Shown here: piece by piece, positions 26,024 to 37,025 of the stretch
How positions within the stretch are numbered: the stretch's first letter is position 1
Layout of the letters: each line of letters begins with the position of its first letter
Source of the DNA: Tubiluchus corallicola
Taxonomy: Eukaryota; Priapulida; Priapulimorpha; Priapulimorphida; Tubiluchidae
Length of the DNA stretch: 64,000 nt
NCBI GenBank assembly: GCA_030141605.1
Contig: JAQGDQ010000009.1
Coordinates: 713,001 to 777,000 of the forward strand
Direction of reading: 5' to 3'
The notes under the pieces: generated by a model
What the model was told of the DNA's origin: nothing
The model's input: only the letters and a program-made list of their open reading frames with translations
Database searches by the model: none
Made by a program: the position numbers and the translations under genes

Positions 26024-27526
26024 TCTGACAAGGTTCAGATGTTACTCGGTTCTAGAGCACCTGAAAATTAATAAATGTGTTATGTATAACATCAGTTTTA
26101 AGGTTATCAATTCATGATTGAAGAAATTAAGGCTAGGTTGAAATACTGCGGACTGAGAAACAGCAGTGATACTGGTTCGTACCAGTTGACGAGCGTTTGT
26201 GACACAATATTTTTTTCTACATTCAGGTTAGAGGAATTAGTAAAATGTTATAAATGACACCTCTCACAATTTTTCTGAACAGCACTTTAACAGTCAGCCA
26301 GCAGCTATCCAATTTTCGGCTAAAGTTTAGATAATCAGTAATCAGTAAAATAAACTAAAAATCCACTATTATTAAATTTAGAAACCAAACTTGAAAGAAA
26401 GCAAATGTGAAAAAATCCATTCATCATTGAGTTTGAATTCAAACTAGGGACTTAGGGACCACTGCTCTGACACTAGCTAAAAGGACCCTTCGCCTATGAA
26501 AAAGATGAGTGATATTTTAATACCAGCACATCCAGTATAAACTGACCATTTCTTTCAAATTTTACGAAATTTAATATGCCTTCATTTAAAAGTTTTTTTT
26601 ACTTTCTGAACTGAATAGTATTTGTTGACTTCCAAGTTTGATCTGGTTTCAGTTACTCAGATGACCAGTCCATTACTTATCTAGACGGTAGAACCTAAGC
26701 ACGAGTTATAAACACAAAGCTGCACAGTTTTAACCAACTTCTGTAATAATTTAAACAAACTACTTGTCTTTGTAGTACTAATAGTTACACCAAAGTAAAT
26801 AATCGTGTATGGACATGTACACTTTGCAGGGCTAACAAGTGCTACCCTCTTAATAGCCTCTAAATGAAATTCGGTAAAATTTAATTAAAATGTTTCATAC
26901 AAAGCTTTATATTTTTCATTGGATTTGAACAAATTTTAAATTCCAAAATTTGGGCTGCAAAAGTAACTAAACTTGTTCAACATAACACCTATAAATGTAG
27001 CGTGAATACAAAGAATGTTTGTTTGCACTTAGCTGTTAACGACTGATGCTTTGAAATTCTGCGTAAATTACCTGACACCAAAATGTATACACATAACATA
27101 TTTTTTAGTTGCTATGCATAGGTAAAAAAGAACGTAAGCCTGCCTAACGTACGGAAATTGCAAACTGAATGTTCAGATACAACGCAGTACAGTTTGCAAA
27201 GAATAAAACGAAAAAGAATACCAGATAGCAATCATGTGGCATCAAACTGAAGTTGATCCGTTTGAAATATTTATTCAAAGAAGAGAAAAATCAGAGCGTT
27301 TTCTCTTGACAACTTGGCAAGTGTCAATAGGCGATATCTTTCAGATGGTGTGTAGCGGCAGTAAGGGATTTGCCCACGACTGCTTTGCATGCAGTTAACG
27401 ACGGTTTTAACGACGAGTCGAGATTTTGTCCAGTCAAAAAGTCACTGATATTTCTGACAATGAATTATAATCTTAAGTTTCTTTAAACTTAATCCAGAAA
27501 TATAACACTTTTAAAGTATGCAATGT
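26024..27526. other. RALGAPB 5' flank: putative promoter and 5' UTR
   Basis: Lies between the RALGAPB start codon and the polyadenylation signal of the next minus-strand gene, so the RALGAPB promoter and any non-coding first exon should be here. A locally GC- and CpG-richer patch at about 27340-27430 (GTAGCGGCAG, ACGACGAGTCGAG) is the best candidate. Nothing else recognisable. Confidence 0.4.
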
Positions 27527-27753
27527 TTATTTTGAAAGTTGTAGTGTACCATTTACTATTATCTTAGATGAACCTTCAGCTTTTATTGTCATTGTTGGTG
27601 TTTCATCGAATTTCATATCAATGATGCTGCCCTGGCGTCTTTTATGCATCTTCCTCCCGTCTCCTCTCTTTCCTCTTTTCCGTTTCTTCTTGATGCGGTC
27701 TTTAAGTCTTTCAGCAATATTGCAATTATTAGGTAACATCAGTCGCACAGTTT
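27527..27753 (-). CDS. Terminal exon of an unidentified lysine/arginine-rich protein
   Basis: Open frame following a plausible acceptor (ACATTAAATACAG|AA) and ending in TAA at 27527-27529, where the stop overlaps AATAAA (27526-27531). The 75 or so residues start near ETVRLMLPNNCNIAERLKDR, carry a strongly basic run (KKKRKRGKRGDGRKMHKRR) that looks like a nuclear localisation signal, and end TLQLSK. I do not recognise the family. Upstream exons should lie above 27760 on the minus strand, but none was identified; the retrotransposon at 27951-28975 would be in the preceding intron. Confidence 0.5.
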
Positions 27754-27950
27754 CTGTATTTAATGTTATAGTAAATTATAAGCTACAGTCTTATGTTATT
27801 CTGTAGCTGCTTGAACGTTTATATGTTGGCTAAATACATAAATAAAATTTAATCTTGCTCTGCAACTTTTAAGGCTTCAGCTGCTATGTCATGGATGAGC
27901 TGTCAATATATATACTTCAAGTAGTAACCAAAGTGACTGGTTTCAGGGAG

Positions 27951-28975
27951 AATGCAATCATCAGTGCTGAACACAAGCGCAACGAGAAGAGCTGATGTTT
28001 GTAGTGATCACAGACTAGTGAGGACAGTTATGAGGTTGAAATTTGGGAGCGTCATGCACAAGAATGAGATCAGACACAAGTTGGATTTGAGGAAGGTGGA
28101 GGATGGAACAATAAAGGAGAGATATAAGGTAGAGGTGAGGAACAGCGTTCCGGGCACTGGAGAGCCTGACGAGGTGAAGGAACTGAGCAACAAGATCGAG
28201 GAGGTGTATGTGAACACGGTAGAGGAAATTCTCTGAAGGACATGAAGGAAATTCTCAAACGGAATAAGCCAGCACGAGGTTGGAAAGAAGGAGAGAGGGT
28301 GAGAGAAGAATACAGAGAAAAAGACAGGCAGGTGAAGAGGGGTGCAGGGAATGACAAGAATAGAATGACAGGGGGAATAGCAGAGAAAGGGGAGAGTGCA
28401 GCAGAAGATGGCAGGATGAAGGAACTGCAATATATCATGCGTGTCCTGACAGGAGAAAGGAGGGAGCAATCGGGTGGAGTAAAAAACAAAAAACAGAGTA
28501 CTCAGGACAGAGAAGAAGGAGAGAATGGAAAGATGGATGGAGTACTTCCAAAGGATCAACAGGAAAGAGTCGAAACACCCTGCAAGAAAGAAAGAGATGG
28601 AACATGCACAGGGCTTGGAAGAGACTCATTGTGGAAGAGTAAGGCAGCATGAGATCAAGGCGGCACTGAGGAAGGTGAAGTCCGGAAAGGTACCTAGTAT
28701 AGATAACATGAGTGTGGTTTTGTTGAAAGTGAATACAGAAGAGACAAGTAGATGCCTAACAGATGTGTTCAATTTAATATAGAGAGAAGAGAATGATCCA
28801 GAAGATTAGAAGAAGAGACTGTTAACATTCCAAAGTAGGTAACACGAGGGACTGCAAGAACTGGCGAGGAGTGACACTGCTGAGCATTGCAAGCAAGATA
28901 AATGTATCTATATACACACATTTCCTGTATTTTGAGAAGGTATTTGATTCGATTTAAAGAGAGAACACTCAGTGC
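27951..28975 (+). mobile_element. Decayed non-LTR retrotransposon (RTE/jockey-like LINE) fragment
   Basis: Pieces of one LINE open reading frame spread over shifted frames. 27952-28236 carries the end of the APE endonuclease (RADVCSDHRLVRTVMRLKF, with the SDH motif). 28242-28652 is the charged linker. 28525-28782 opens the reverse transcriptase (ALRKVKSGKVPSIDNMSVVL). Further on, ENDPED, a frame with KNWRGVTLLSIASKI, and FLYFEKVFDSI are visible. Frameshifts, stops and a deletion between the KNWRG block and the FEKVFDS block make it non-functional. Both ends are missing. Confidence 0.8.
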
Positions 28976-29146
28976 GTTACCTTAATGTTAATTCAGTGAG
29001 CATTTAAAAAAAACTTAATTTTGCAAGTTTTGGCATTTTCAACTAACAATGTTTGGCACTAACAATGGTTTGATAAAAAGTTCACAGGGTTTGGTGAAAC
29101 ATGCAAGAAGCAACATACATGCTAGCTTGCAAATGTGTGAGATACG

Positions 29147-29224
29147 ACCTTATGACCATGTTCATGTCACTACGTGACATGTGAGATAGCATTGTAACTA
29201 GTGAGATGAACATGGTCATAAGGT
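29147..29224. repeat. Nested inverted repeat
   Basis: A perfect 19-base inverted repeat (29147-29165 and 29206-29224, ACCTTATGACCATGTTCAT) encloses 40 bases. The left arm overlaps a second palindrome, CATGTCAC-TAC-GTGACATG (29163-29181). Possibly a small MITE or an unstable cruciform. Confidence 0.85.
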
Positions 29225-29895
29225 TGACAGGACATTCCAACATTGCTTTTTTACAATCACGGAGACATAAGCCTATTTGCACCTCTCGAAACTAAGAAAT
29301 GAATGTTATATCAACTTTGAAGACAGGCTCCTAAAACGATGTACGATGCATGCCAAGAGGCAGGACAAAGTTCAGTTGAGGTGCATTCAAGAGAAAAAGT
29401 TAAACACAGTACATGATTTTAAAGACGCATAGCTGCCACGGTGGTTTTTGACACAACGTCACACATGATCACACATTGCCATTGGTTTATCATTTTTTAT
29501 TAGGTCTACGACTACATATTATGTTTTTAAGTCTCTGTGTTTGTAAATGTATTTGAGTTTTGTACGGTATTATGTCTATGTCTGCATTTGTAAAGTAATA
29601 AATTGTGTATAGTGAAAGAATGTTGAACAGTTTTTAATATGTAATTAGTAATACAATAGATTACGGTTTGCAACTGAACTGTCATATTTTAAATTATACT
29701 ATATTGCCTTTTTTCGGTTACCCTATCATATATGGCAGGAGTTAGCGAGCTACAAGTATGCAGAACGTCGTGCAAATAGACCGAAAATGGCGAAACCTGC
29801 AATAGATGTACCATATTCAGTACTGCACATCTACATGATAAACCTCCACATTATAAGGCTTCATTTATCTTCTCACTTCCCACCACCCAGGGTAC

Positions 29896-29918
29896 CTCTC
29901 TCTCTCTCTCTCTCTTTA
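29896..29918. repeat. (TC)n microsatellite
   Basis: Short pure CT dinucleotide run just upstream of a locally GC-richer stretch (29930-30190). Confidence 0.9.
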
Positions 29919-29924
29919 TGAAGC

Positions 29925-30187
29925 TGCGCTGGTCGCTGTGCTTTGATATAGAATATCCTTGTGTCGCGAAGCCATGCAGCAATGAGATTTAGTGAATCTG
30001 TACACGTGCCTTCGCTGTGTAATTGACTTGACTTTCTGTTTGACGACAAATTTCAGCCGTTTTCACGCGTTTTTCTGTTGCGTTTAGATGTGGAATGTAG
30101 CTCGTATACTGTAGCAACAGGAAGTAAGGAATACCTGGGAAAATTTTTGTGTCACCTTGATACGTTCGCTGTCTGGTCGCGAACTAC
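29925..30187 (+). other. Candidate non-coding first exon of the downstream NCX gene
   Basis: GC- and CpG-richer than its surroundings and ends at a strong donor, CGAACTAC|GTAAGTAA. No long frame is present. The exchanger start codon at 35699 follows an acceptor-like site (CTGTTTTCCAG at about 35668), so a 5' UTR exon spliced to it is plausible. Inference only; it could equally feed the exon candidate at 31827-32008. Confidence 0.25.
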
Positions 30188-31826
30188 GTAAGTAATATTA
30201 TAACTAAAGTAGTTCCTAGTTACCACGTTGTATGAGTTCTTCTTTACTGACGTCGAAACATCTTCCTATTATCACACAATATTTTCATGACAAGAGACTA
30301 AGAGTCCTGAATTTCGGTCACTCTGCTTCTAATTTAGCATGTGGCTTTTTTGAGTTAATTTTCTGACTGTTTGTTTACGACCTTTATGAAGTTTCCTGTA
30401 AATTTACCACATATCCTTGTACTGTGATGAAATATTAGTAAATGGCTAGCTTTGGTTACTCGACGTTTTGACTTAGAACAAAACACAGTTGAAGGAAGCT
30501 TTATTAAAGACCAGTAATGACTCTTTATTGATATGTAGAGATGCATTAATGAATTAATGTTTATATAAAGTCGTGTTTATGGTTACGACAGGAAAAATAA
30601 ACTTATTGCCTATTTTGGAATTATTAAATCTTTTGATATTGTACTAATGTTCTGTGGTTTTCATTCAGTTCTGCGTAGTCCGGCATAGTATGGCAGAGTA
30701 AAACCGCCCAGACGCACTTTATTTAATCGCCACTCATCCATTTGTTAACCAAGTTCGGAGCTACTTAATTGTCTAAGTAGCCAAGCGGCGCACAACATCA
30801 CCACAACAGTTGCTATAGGCGTAATAAAATTCGCTATTGTGGGAATTATAGTTACGTTCAGAATTTTTGCTCACATGTGTGGCTAACTTCTTAAGTTTTC
30901 ATACGAAAACATTCTTGCAGTATTAAGGAAAATGCTATACACATAAATTGCGAATGCCGGTAATTGGACAAAAATTGTCGTTTCAATGCACTCTTTCTAC
31001 GTTGGTACTTTTTATGGTTTTAGAGTGTTACAACAAAGGAAAACTCTAACAATGCTTCATTAATGATGAAAAGAAGTCGTAACAGTATGTTTATTTGCCA
31101 GAAGGATGCTTTTTATTGGATTCTTCTACCTTTGTTGATTTTCAATTAAACTTTGTGCATAAAATGATAGAAAATTATTACAAATACAGAGAAAATCTGC
31201 AGTTTAGCAGTCTCAATTCAGTGTTCTTCCATAAATAGGACTTGCCGTTAGCTTCACAGCTTTATACTGTCAATTACTGCCATTGCGTAACGATCCTGTT
31301 GAAGCAAACCAAGAATACATGCAATGTCATGCATGATTAATGACTCTTTATTGGAAATCAATATGGCAATAGAGTCACTAATACAATCCGATGTATCTGA
31401 CATAAATCTGCGGTCTGCCAGCTCAGATACTGACGTCTCAGACTATAGAGTTTAATTGTGTGAGACAGTCTTTACTCGTCTCACTGCCTCAAGTCTTTGG
31501 TTTCATGCCTTTGGCTTCAGTCACTGTTCCGTAATAGTTTTTAACTCTGTATAACTGGATTTACTTTGATTCTGCAAGGTTGATTAAGCAGTTCCGGTTT
31601 TTATTAGCAGAACATGGAGTAGTCAGGTTGACTAAGTAATGAGGTTCTTGCTGGTTATTCAGATGATGACAAGGAAGTTACACACACGTGTCTACGTGTT
31701 GACCTTCTTGCATTTCACTGTATAGTAGGCCTCAACACCTGTAACAATCAACTGTAGAATTAAACATGTTGACTCACAGAAGCTTGGACTTATTTGTATA
31801 TTGTAGTAATACGATTAATATTTTAG

Positions 31827-32008
31827 CAAAATCTACACAAGCTGTGATTCCCATAAAAACCGTTACTTCGAAGCAGGTCAAGATGTCTTTGAAAGAAGAT
31901 CTAATGCTAATTGTGATGGAGGCTGGTTCAACAAAGCGTCCAGAAATGGACAAAAAGATATCTACTCCAGATTTTAACTCCGCACCAGCGAATTTCATTG
32001 GCGAATAA
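31827..32008 (+). CDS. Candidate terminal exon, unknown protein
   Basis: Acceptor-like ATTAATATTTTAG|CA is followed by an open frame of about 60 residues to TAA at 32006-32008. The product is hydrophilic (KSTQAVIPIKTVTSKQ, MSLKEDLMLIVMEAGSTK, DFNSAPANFIGE). No family recognised and no clear AATAAA follows. It may be a real 3' exon or a fossil of a transposon gene. Confidence 0.3.
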
Positions 32009-33266
32009 TACTAATAGTAATAATTTCTGCAACTTACTTGTGTAAATGTTTAATATTATAACAAGTAAAGCTAATATAGTAACTATAACTTGTACGTAAG
32101 CTTTCATTACAAGGATCAATCAATACACTGCGCCGCTCATTACCCCCCTTACACAGTTTCCTTGAAATATTGAAATTTCTAGTTTGGGTTTTCTTCATTC
32201 ACATGGAAGCCAATTAGACGTGTATTACAGTTTTAACTTTTGGTACTGTAAGTTGATGATTTGCTAGAAATTGTACTCATGTGAAAAAAAGCTTTTCTTG
32301 TTGTCTAGCTGAAAATCTAAATTGGAATAACACTATCATTATAGTAGTAGCAAAAAATATATTGCTCTGCGTGCTCAAATAAAACTAAAATAACTGGGCA
32401 TATCGTTTACAAGACACGGAAGGCGCCTGCAGATGCTAATGTTTAATTCATAGTGAGTGCCTGTTAGTCGGTAGCTGGAGATGCAGGCTGCTTATGTGCT
32501 GTAATTAATACTGACGTGTTTGCATCGAGATTAATTACATACTGTAGATGGCTCTATTAATTATTGATTCCTAACCAACATTCCCACAGACAGGTGGCGA
32601 AAAGACCGAACACTACACAGCTCTGTTACGATGACCGCTTAAAAGAAGCCAGGGGTCATTATAGTCCCAGAAGATATAAGCTTACTCTGGCTCTACGCGC
32701 CTCGACTAAATGATCACCATAAAATAAATGCTGATCCATTAAAAATATCCCCAAGGAGCATACTCGACTTAGTTGACAAATTAATATTGGTTAAACCCCA
32801 GCATACCCCGTAACGTTATAAGATACACAAAAAGCTTCCTCTTGTTAGTAAATGATGCAATCTGTGCTTCATTATTAGAATTGAGATACAAAATAGATCC
32901 GTCGTGTTATGATCGCTATTTTTGATTCTTTTCAATATAACACAGTTACTATAGGTAATTCTAATTGATTGTCGTTGTCGCCGTCATTCTTGTCATCATC
33001 ATTTTCACTCGATCAAATAAATAAAGGTTCCAAGCGAAAAACAAAACGTGAAAAATAATGCAAATTTAATTCTTAATGACAAGAACAGTGAGTTAAGAGT
33101 TAACAACTTATGTAATGTTATCATAAAAAATCATTAGTATGAGTTGGATGGCTGTTTAAGCTCAGTGCTGGCATTTTTTCTCAGTGAATCAGTTTAAGTG
33201 AATGAAACAAAAAACAGAATAATATTACATGAACATTAAGACAATAAGACAATTACTATGTGCGTA
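32009..33266. other. Intergenic stretch without recognised genes
   Basis: AT-rich, with a short GTC/ATC-type microsatellite at about 32970-33005. No supported exon or transposon. Confidence 0.5.
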
Positions 33267-33552
33267 AAATTTACAAATAATAGGTTTAACTATTTGTTAT
33301 ATAATTTTGAATAAAACACATGGTGTACACAGGAGCACAATATGGTATATACACGCAGTCACTATTTGCAATACCACTACTCACAAGGGCATTGCTGGAA
33401 ACTAAAGCTACAAATTTACAAATAATAGGTTTAACTATTTGTTATATAATTTTGAATAAAACACATGGTGTACACAGGAGCACAATATGGTATATACACG
33501 CAGTCACTATTTGCAATACCACTACTCACAAGGGCATTGCTGGAAACTAAAG
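33267..33552. repeat. Perfect 145-bp tandem duplication
   Basis: 33267-33411 is repeated at 33412-33552 with a period of 145 bases and essentially no differences. The unit runs from AAATTTACAAATAATAGG to GGAAACTAAAG. No family resemblance. Very recent duplication or an assembly duplication. Confidence 0.9.
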
Positions 33553-34306
33553 TAGCTTTGCGCAATAGTATGTCAAAATAAGGTATACCAAGAATCACCC
33601 ACATACTTCTCCAGAGTAATCATATGATTTGACAAATAACATACGTATAACCTTGTTATACGGGACTTTCAAATTTTTAAGACTACAGTATATATGTAAC
33701 ACTTATGCCAAAGTGCTGAGCAGTAGAAAGAGTGCAATGACTGATGAAGATGTTTCTGTCGTTGTTGACAGCGTAGCCGCCGGAGAAAAAATTTCGAATT
33801 AGATGGTTGCTTCTGGAGCAAAAAAGGCGACGTTTCTACCATGAAGTTTAGTAGAATGTCCTAGATATTTCTCTTCGTTAACGACACATCCGTCCAGTGA
33901 GAACGTCAGCCATCGTGTTAAGTCTCAAAGAGGGAAAAGCAATTAGTAGTATTTAGGAAGCAAACAAATACAAGCGATGGGAACTACTTTGAAGGAAAAC
34001 CGGTAACCGCATCCCGTGTCGGTTGTGCAACCCGACTAACTTGACGAATACAGCTTCCAGGAATCCGAAAGGAATTAAGAAACGCTAGCAAGCTCAATAC
34101 GAAATCGATGCTGGTTGCATTTCAATAAATTTCTGCTAATTGCTAGTTTTATTTGCATGCTGGTAGTCTGAATCCTTTCAGAACGTGTAAAACGTGTAAA
34201 ATTCTTTCAAAAACATTATGACCTGTTTCAACTTAGGACTTTTGCAGAACACACAGTGTGTGACCTTAAAGTATGTCTAGGAACTTAACAACAACTAACA
34301 ATATAG

Positions 34307-35066
34307 GCGAAGGAAAACCGGACTCAGTCTTAAACTATACTACAAAGCAATCTGCCATATAAAGTATTGAAGCGGAACATACTATTTTTTCAAAAATGAC
34401 TTATTTGTGAAAGAATAATTATCACAGAAACGTAATTTTGCGATTGCGCGACTAATTCTTGGCTGTTGCATGTATTTCGCCATTCGCCAGTTAGATGGGT
34501 ACTAGCGCCTGCATCTCGCAAACGCGTTGCACAAAAAACAGATGTTGCACCTCTCAGTTGAGAGGTGTTCAGTTGTGACGTAGCCACACGTTCGAAAGCT
34601 CATACGTTAGCATAGCGATAAACTTGAAATCTGAATGTTTATCTTAAAACTTGGCTAGTTATAGTACAACACACTGAATATCTTACAGTCGCAATGTATT
34701 TCAATTTTCGCTTTCGCAAACACGCGCAAACATGCTAGTGGAATATTTTTGCTGTTTAAAATTATGTTAGCTTGTGATGTCATCAATAGTTGGGCTCGCC
34801 GCCGTTAACTAAGTTTTGTCAATTTTTGCGTATCACATTGAAGTTGTACAGCAGCACTGTGCTTTAATTTGCGCTTTTGCAGACACATGAAACACGCTCT
34901 TGGAATGCCTATGCCGTTGAAAATTATGTTCACTCGTGTTGTCATCACTAGTTGGACTCACCCGCCATTAATTAAGTCCCTAACATATTATTTAATCACC
35001 AGAAACACTTTCTAAAATGTTTACTTTTTCCCTTACTTCAAAGTGGGATAGGGTGTTTTCCTTTAA
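34307..35066 (-). mobile_element. Family A MITE, copy 3, with internal duplication
   Basis: Inverted relative to the copies at 15042 and 46889. Ends: GAAGGAAAACCGGACTCAG and TTTTCCTTTAA. The subterminal stretch containing TCATCAATAGTTGGGCTCGC is duplicated at TCATCACTAGTTGGACTCAC, about 175 bases apart, which lengthens this copy to about 760 bases. The core has CGCCATTCGCCAGTTAGATG and CAGTTGTGACGTAGCCACACG, shared with the other copies. Confidence 0.75.
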
Positions 35067-35698
35067 AGAAATGGATGCAGGATTCTGTTAAACCTTTACC
35101 GTCAGTACATCAGACTATTTGCGTAAACCACGGTAAAAGTGCTTATTAATAATTAAAATTACTGCAGGTATAAGTACTTGATATGATGTTGCGAACATAT
35201 TTGGCCGATTTCGTAGTTTTCAGTATATCTTTATTCATGGCTTTACAGATGCAAGACAATATAATTCCTGGAAATTCCACGGTCCGACGATTTGCTACGC
35301 ACAATCTAAGTTTTATACTATTATTGCGATGAAAAAGTCCAACTAGGTTTTTCAGCGACGGCTTAGCTATTTCTGGCTTCAGCTTTGGCAAAGAGTTAAG
35401 CTCGTTCCCAAGGTTTCCCTGCTGCACATTCGTTACAGACGAGTTTTGGCTTCATCGCAAGATGTGCCGGGGCGTCTACTGATTTATGTCAGTTCACGCA
35501 CTATTTATGCCGCAGTATAAACCATTCACCTTGCAGCGTGAAATACCACGTGTGTATTGCTTGGGTAAAGGCCAGATGACTTATTTTTGCTTTTATACCA
35601 CTTTATAGGCGATGATGAATTGCAGAAGCAGAAGCAAGGATGCAAAAGCGTTAAATCTGTTTTCCAGTAATAACACGTGCACATAAGCAGTTGGCAAC

Positions 35699-37025
35699 AT
35701 GGTCGTTCCAAAGACTTTCACGTTGACCTTGCACTTGCTGGTCGTCCTGACCTTTTGCACAAGTTCCATCAACGGTTTGAAACGTCTCCCAAACGGCACT
35801 TGTCCGTCCGGTAACTACAAGTGTAAGGATGGCTTAATACTTCCCAAATGGATGCCGGACTCCAGTTTGAGCCTAGGCGACAAAGTGGCTCGGGCCATCA
35901 TCTATTTTGCCGGTTTGGCTTTCATGTTCCTGGGCGTGTCCATCATAGCAGACAGATTCATGGCTGCCATTGAAGTGATTACCTCTCAAGAAAAGCTTGT
36001 GACCATTAAGCATCCTACAGGTGAGAAAACGACTGTTAGTGTGCGCGTGTGGAACGAGACAGTGTCAAATTTGACGTTGATGGCGCTCGGCTCTTCTGCG
36101 CCAGAAATTCTGTTGTCTGTTATAGAAATCTGTGGTAATAACTTTGATGCCGGCGAACTTGGTCCTGGCACCATCGTCGGCAGTGCCGCATTCAATATGT
36201 TCATGATAATAGCAATATGTGTGTATGTTGTGCCATCAAGTGAGAACAGGAAGGTGAAGCACTTACGAGTGTTCTTTATCACGTCTGCATGGAGTCTTTT
36301 TGCATATATTTGGTTGTATATTATCATCTCTGTTAGCAGTAAAGGAGTAATTGATGTTTGGGAAGGAACGTTCACCCTCCTCTGTTTTCCGTTAACTGTG
36401 CTTTCTGCATATGCGGTTGACAAGCGTATTTTTTTCGACCGTTTCCTGCCGAAGAAGTATAGGCAGTCACACAACCTTGTAGTAGCTGGGGAGGGAAGTG
36501 ACGTTGAAATGGATAAAATGGCAGATGGAAAAATAGACTTTCTTCCGGATGGTGTTTTGAGAGGCATGAGTGTTGACGAGAGTAATGAAGTCCGTGAATT
36601 TGAGCAACATCGGCGAGAGTACATACGGGTGTTGCGAGACCTCCGGAAGAAGCATCCAGATCTGGACATGGACTCGTTAGAGACAATGGCCAATTTTGAA
36701 ATCATGAACCAAGGTCCCAAAAGCCGTGCCTTCTATCGAATACAAGCGACCAGGAAACTGACCGGTGGTGGTAACATATTGTCGAAGAAACGTCTTGAAG
36801 CCCTTGAACAGGACCAGAAAACCAAGGAAGTTAAAGTCGTGGCAGAAGACACACACGTGACAAAAATATTCTTTAATCCTGGACATTATACAGTGTTCGA
36901 AAATGTTGGTACAATGTTTGTGAGTGTTGCCAGACAAGGTGGTGATGAAAATAGTACAGTTTACGTTGACTATAGCACTGCAGATGGAACAGCAAATGCG
37001 GGATCTGACTATGACCACGTTGAAG
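35699..37025 (+). CDS. NCX coding exon 1
   Basis: Start ATG at 35699, chosen because it opens directly on a hydrophobic signal peptide followed by the conserved [17 protein letters not shown] ectodomain. Ends at GTTGAAG|GTAGGA inside CBD1; the frame runs on to a stop at 37094-37096 if not spliced. Confidence 0.95.

Noticed and set aside
28008-28559. Long minus-strand frames rich in Ser, Pro and Leu
   Set aside because: They are antisense to the purine-rich linker of the LINE fragment and reflect base composition.
33739-33801. Short plus-strand frame (MTDEDVSVVVDSVAAGEKIS)
   Set aside because: Only 21 codons. The frames around it have many stops; possibly transposon debris but nothing identifiable.
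35146-35427. A 93-residue minus-strand frame just upstream of NCX
   Set aside because: It starts on GTG rather than ATG, has no polyadenylation signal and no recognisable family.
35986-36720. A 244-residue open frame on the minus strand
   Set aside because: It is fully antisense to NCX coding exon 1, whose translation is clearly a conserved protein. The antisense frame has no recognisable domain.
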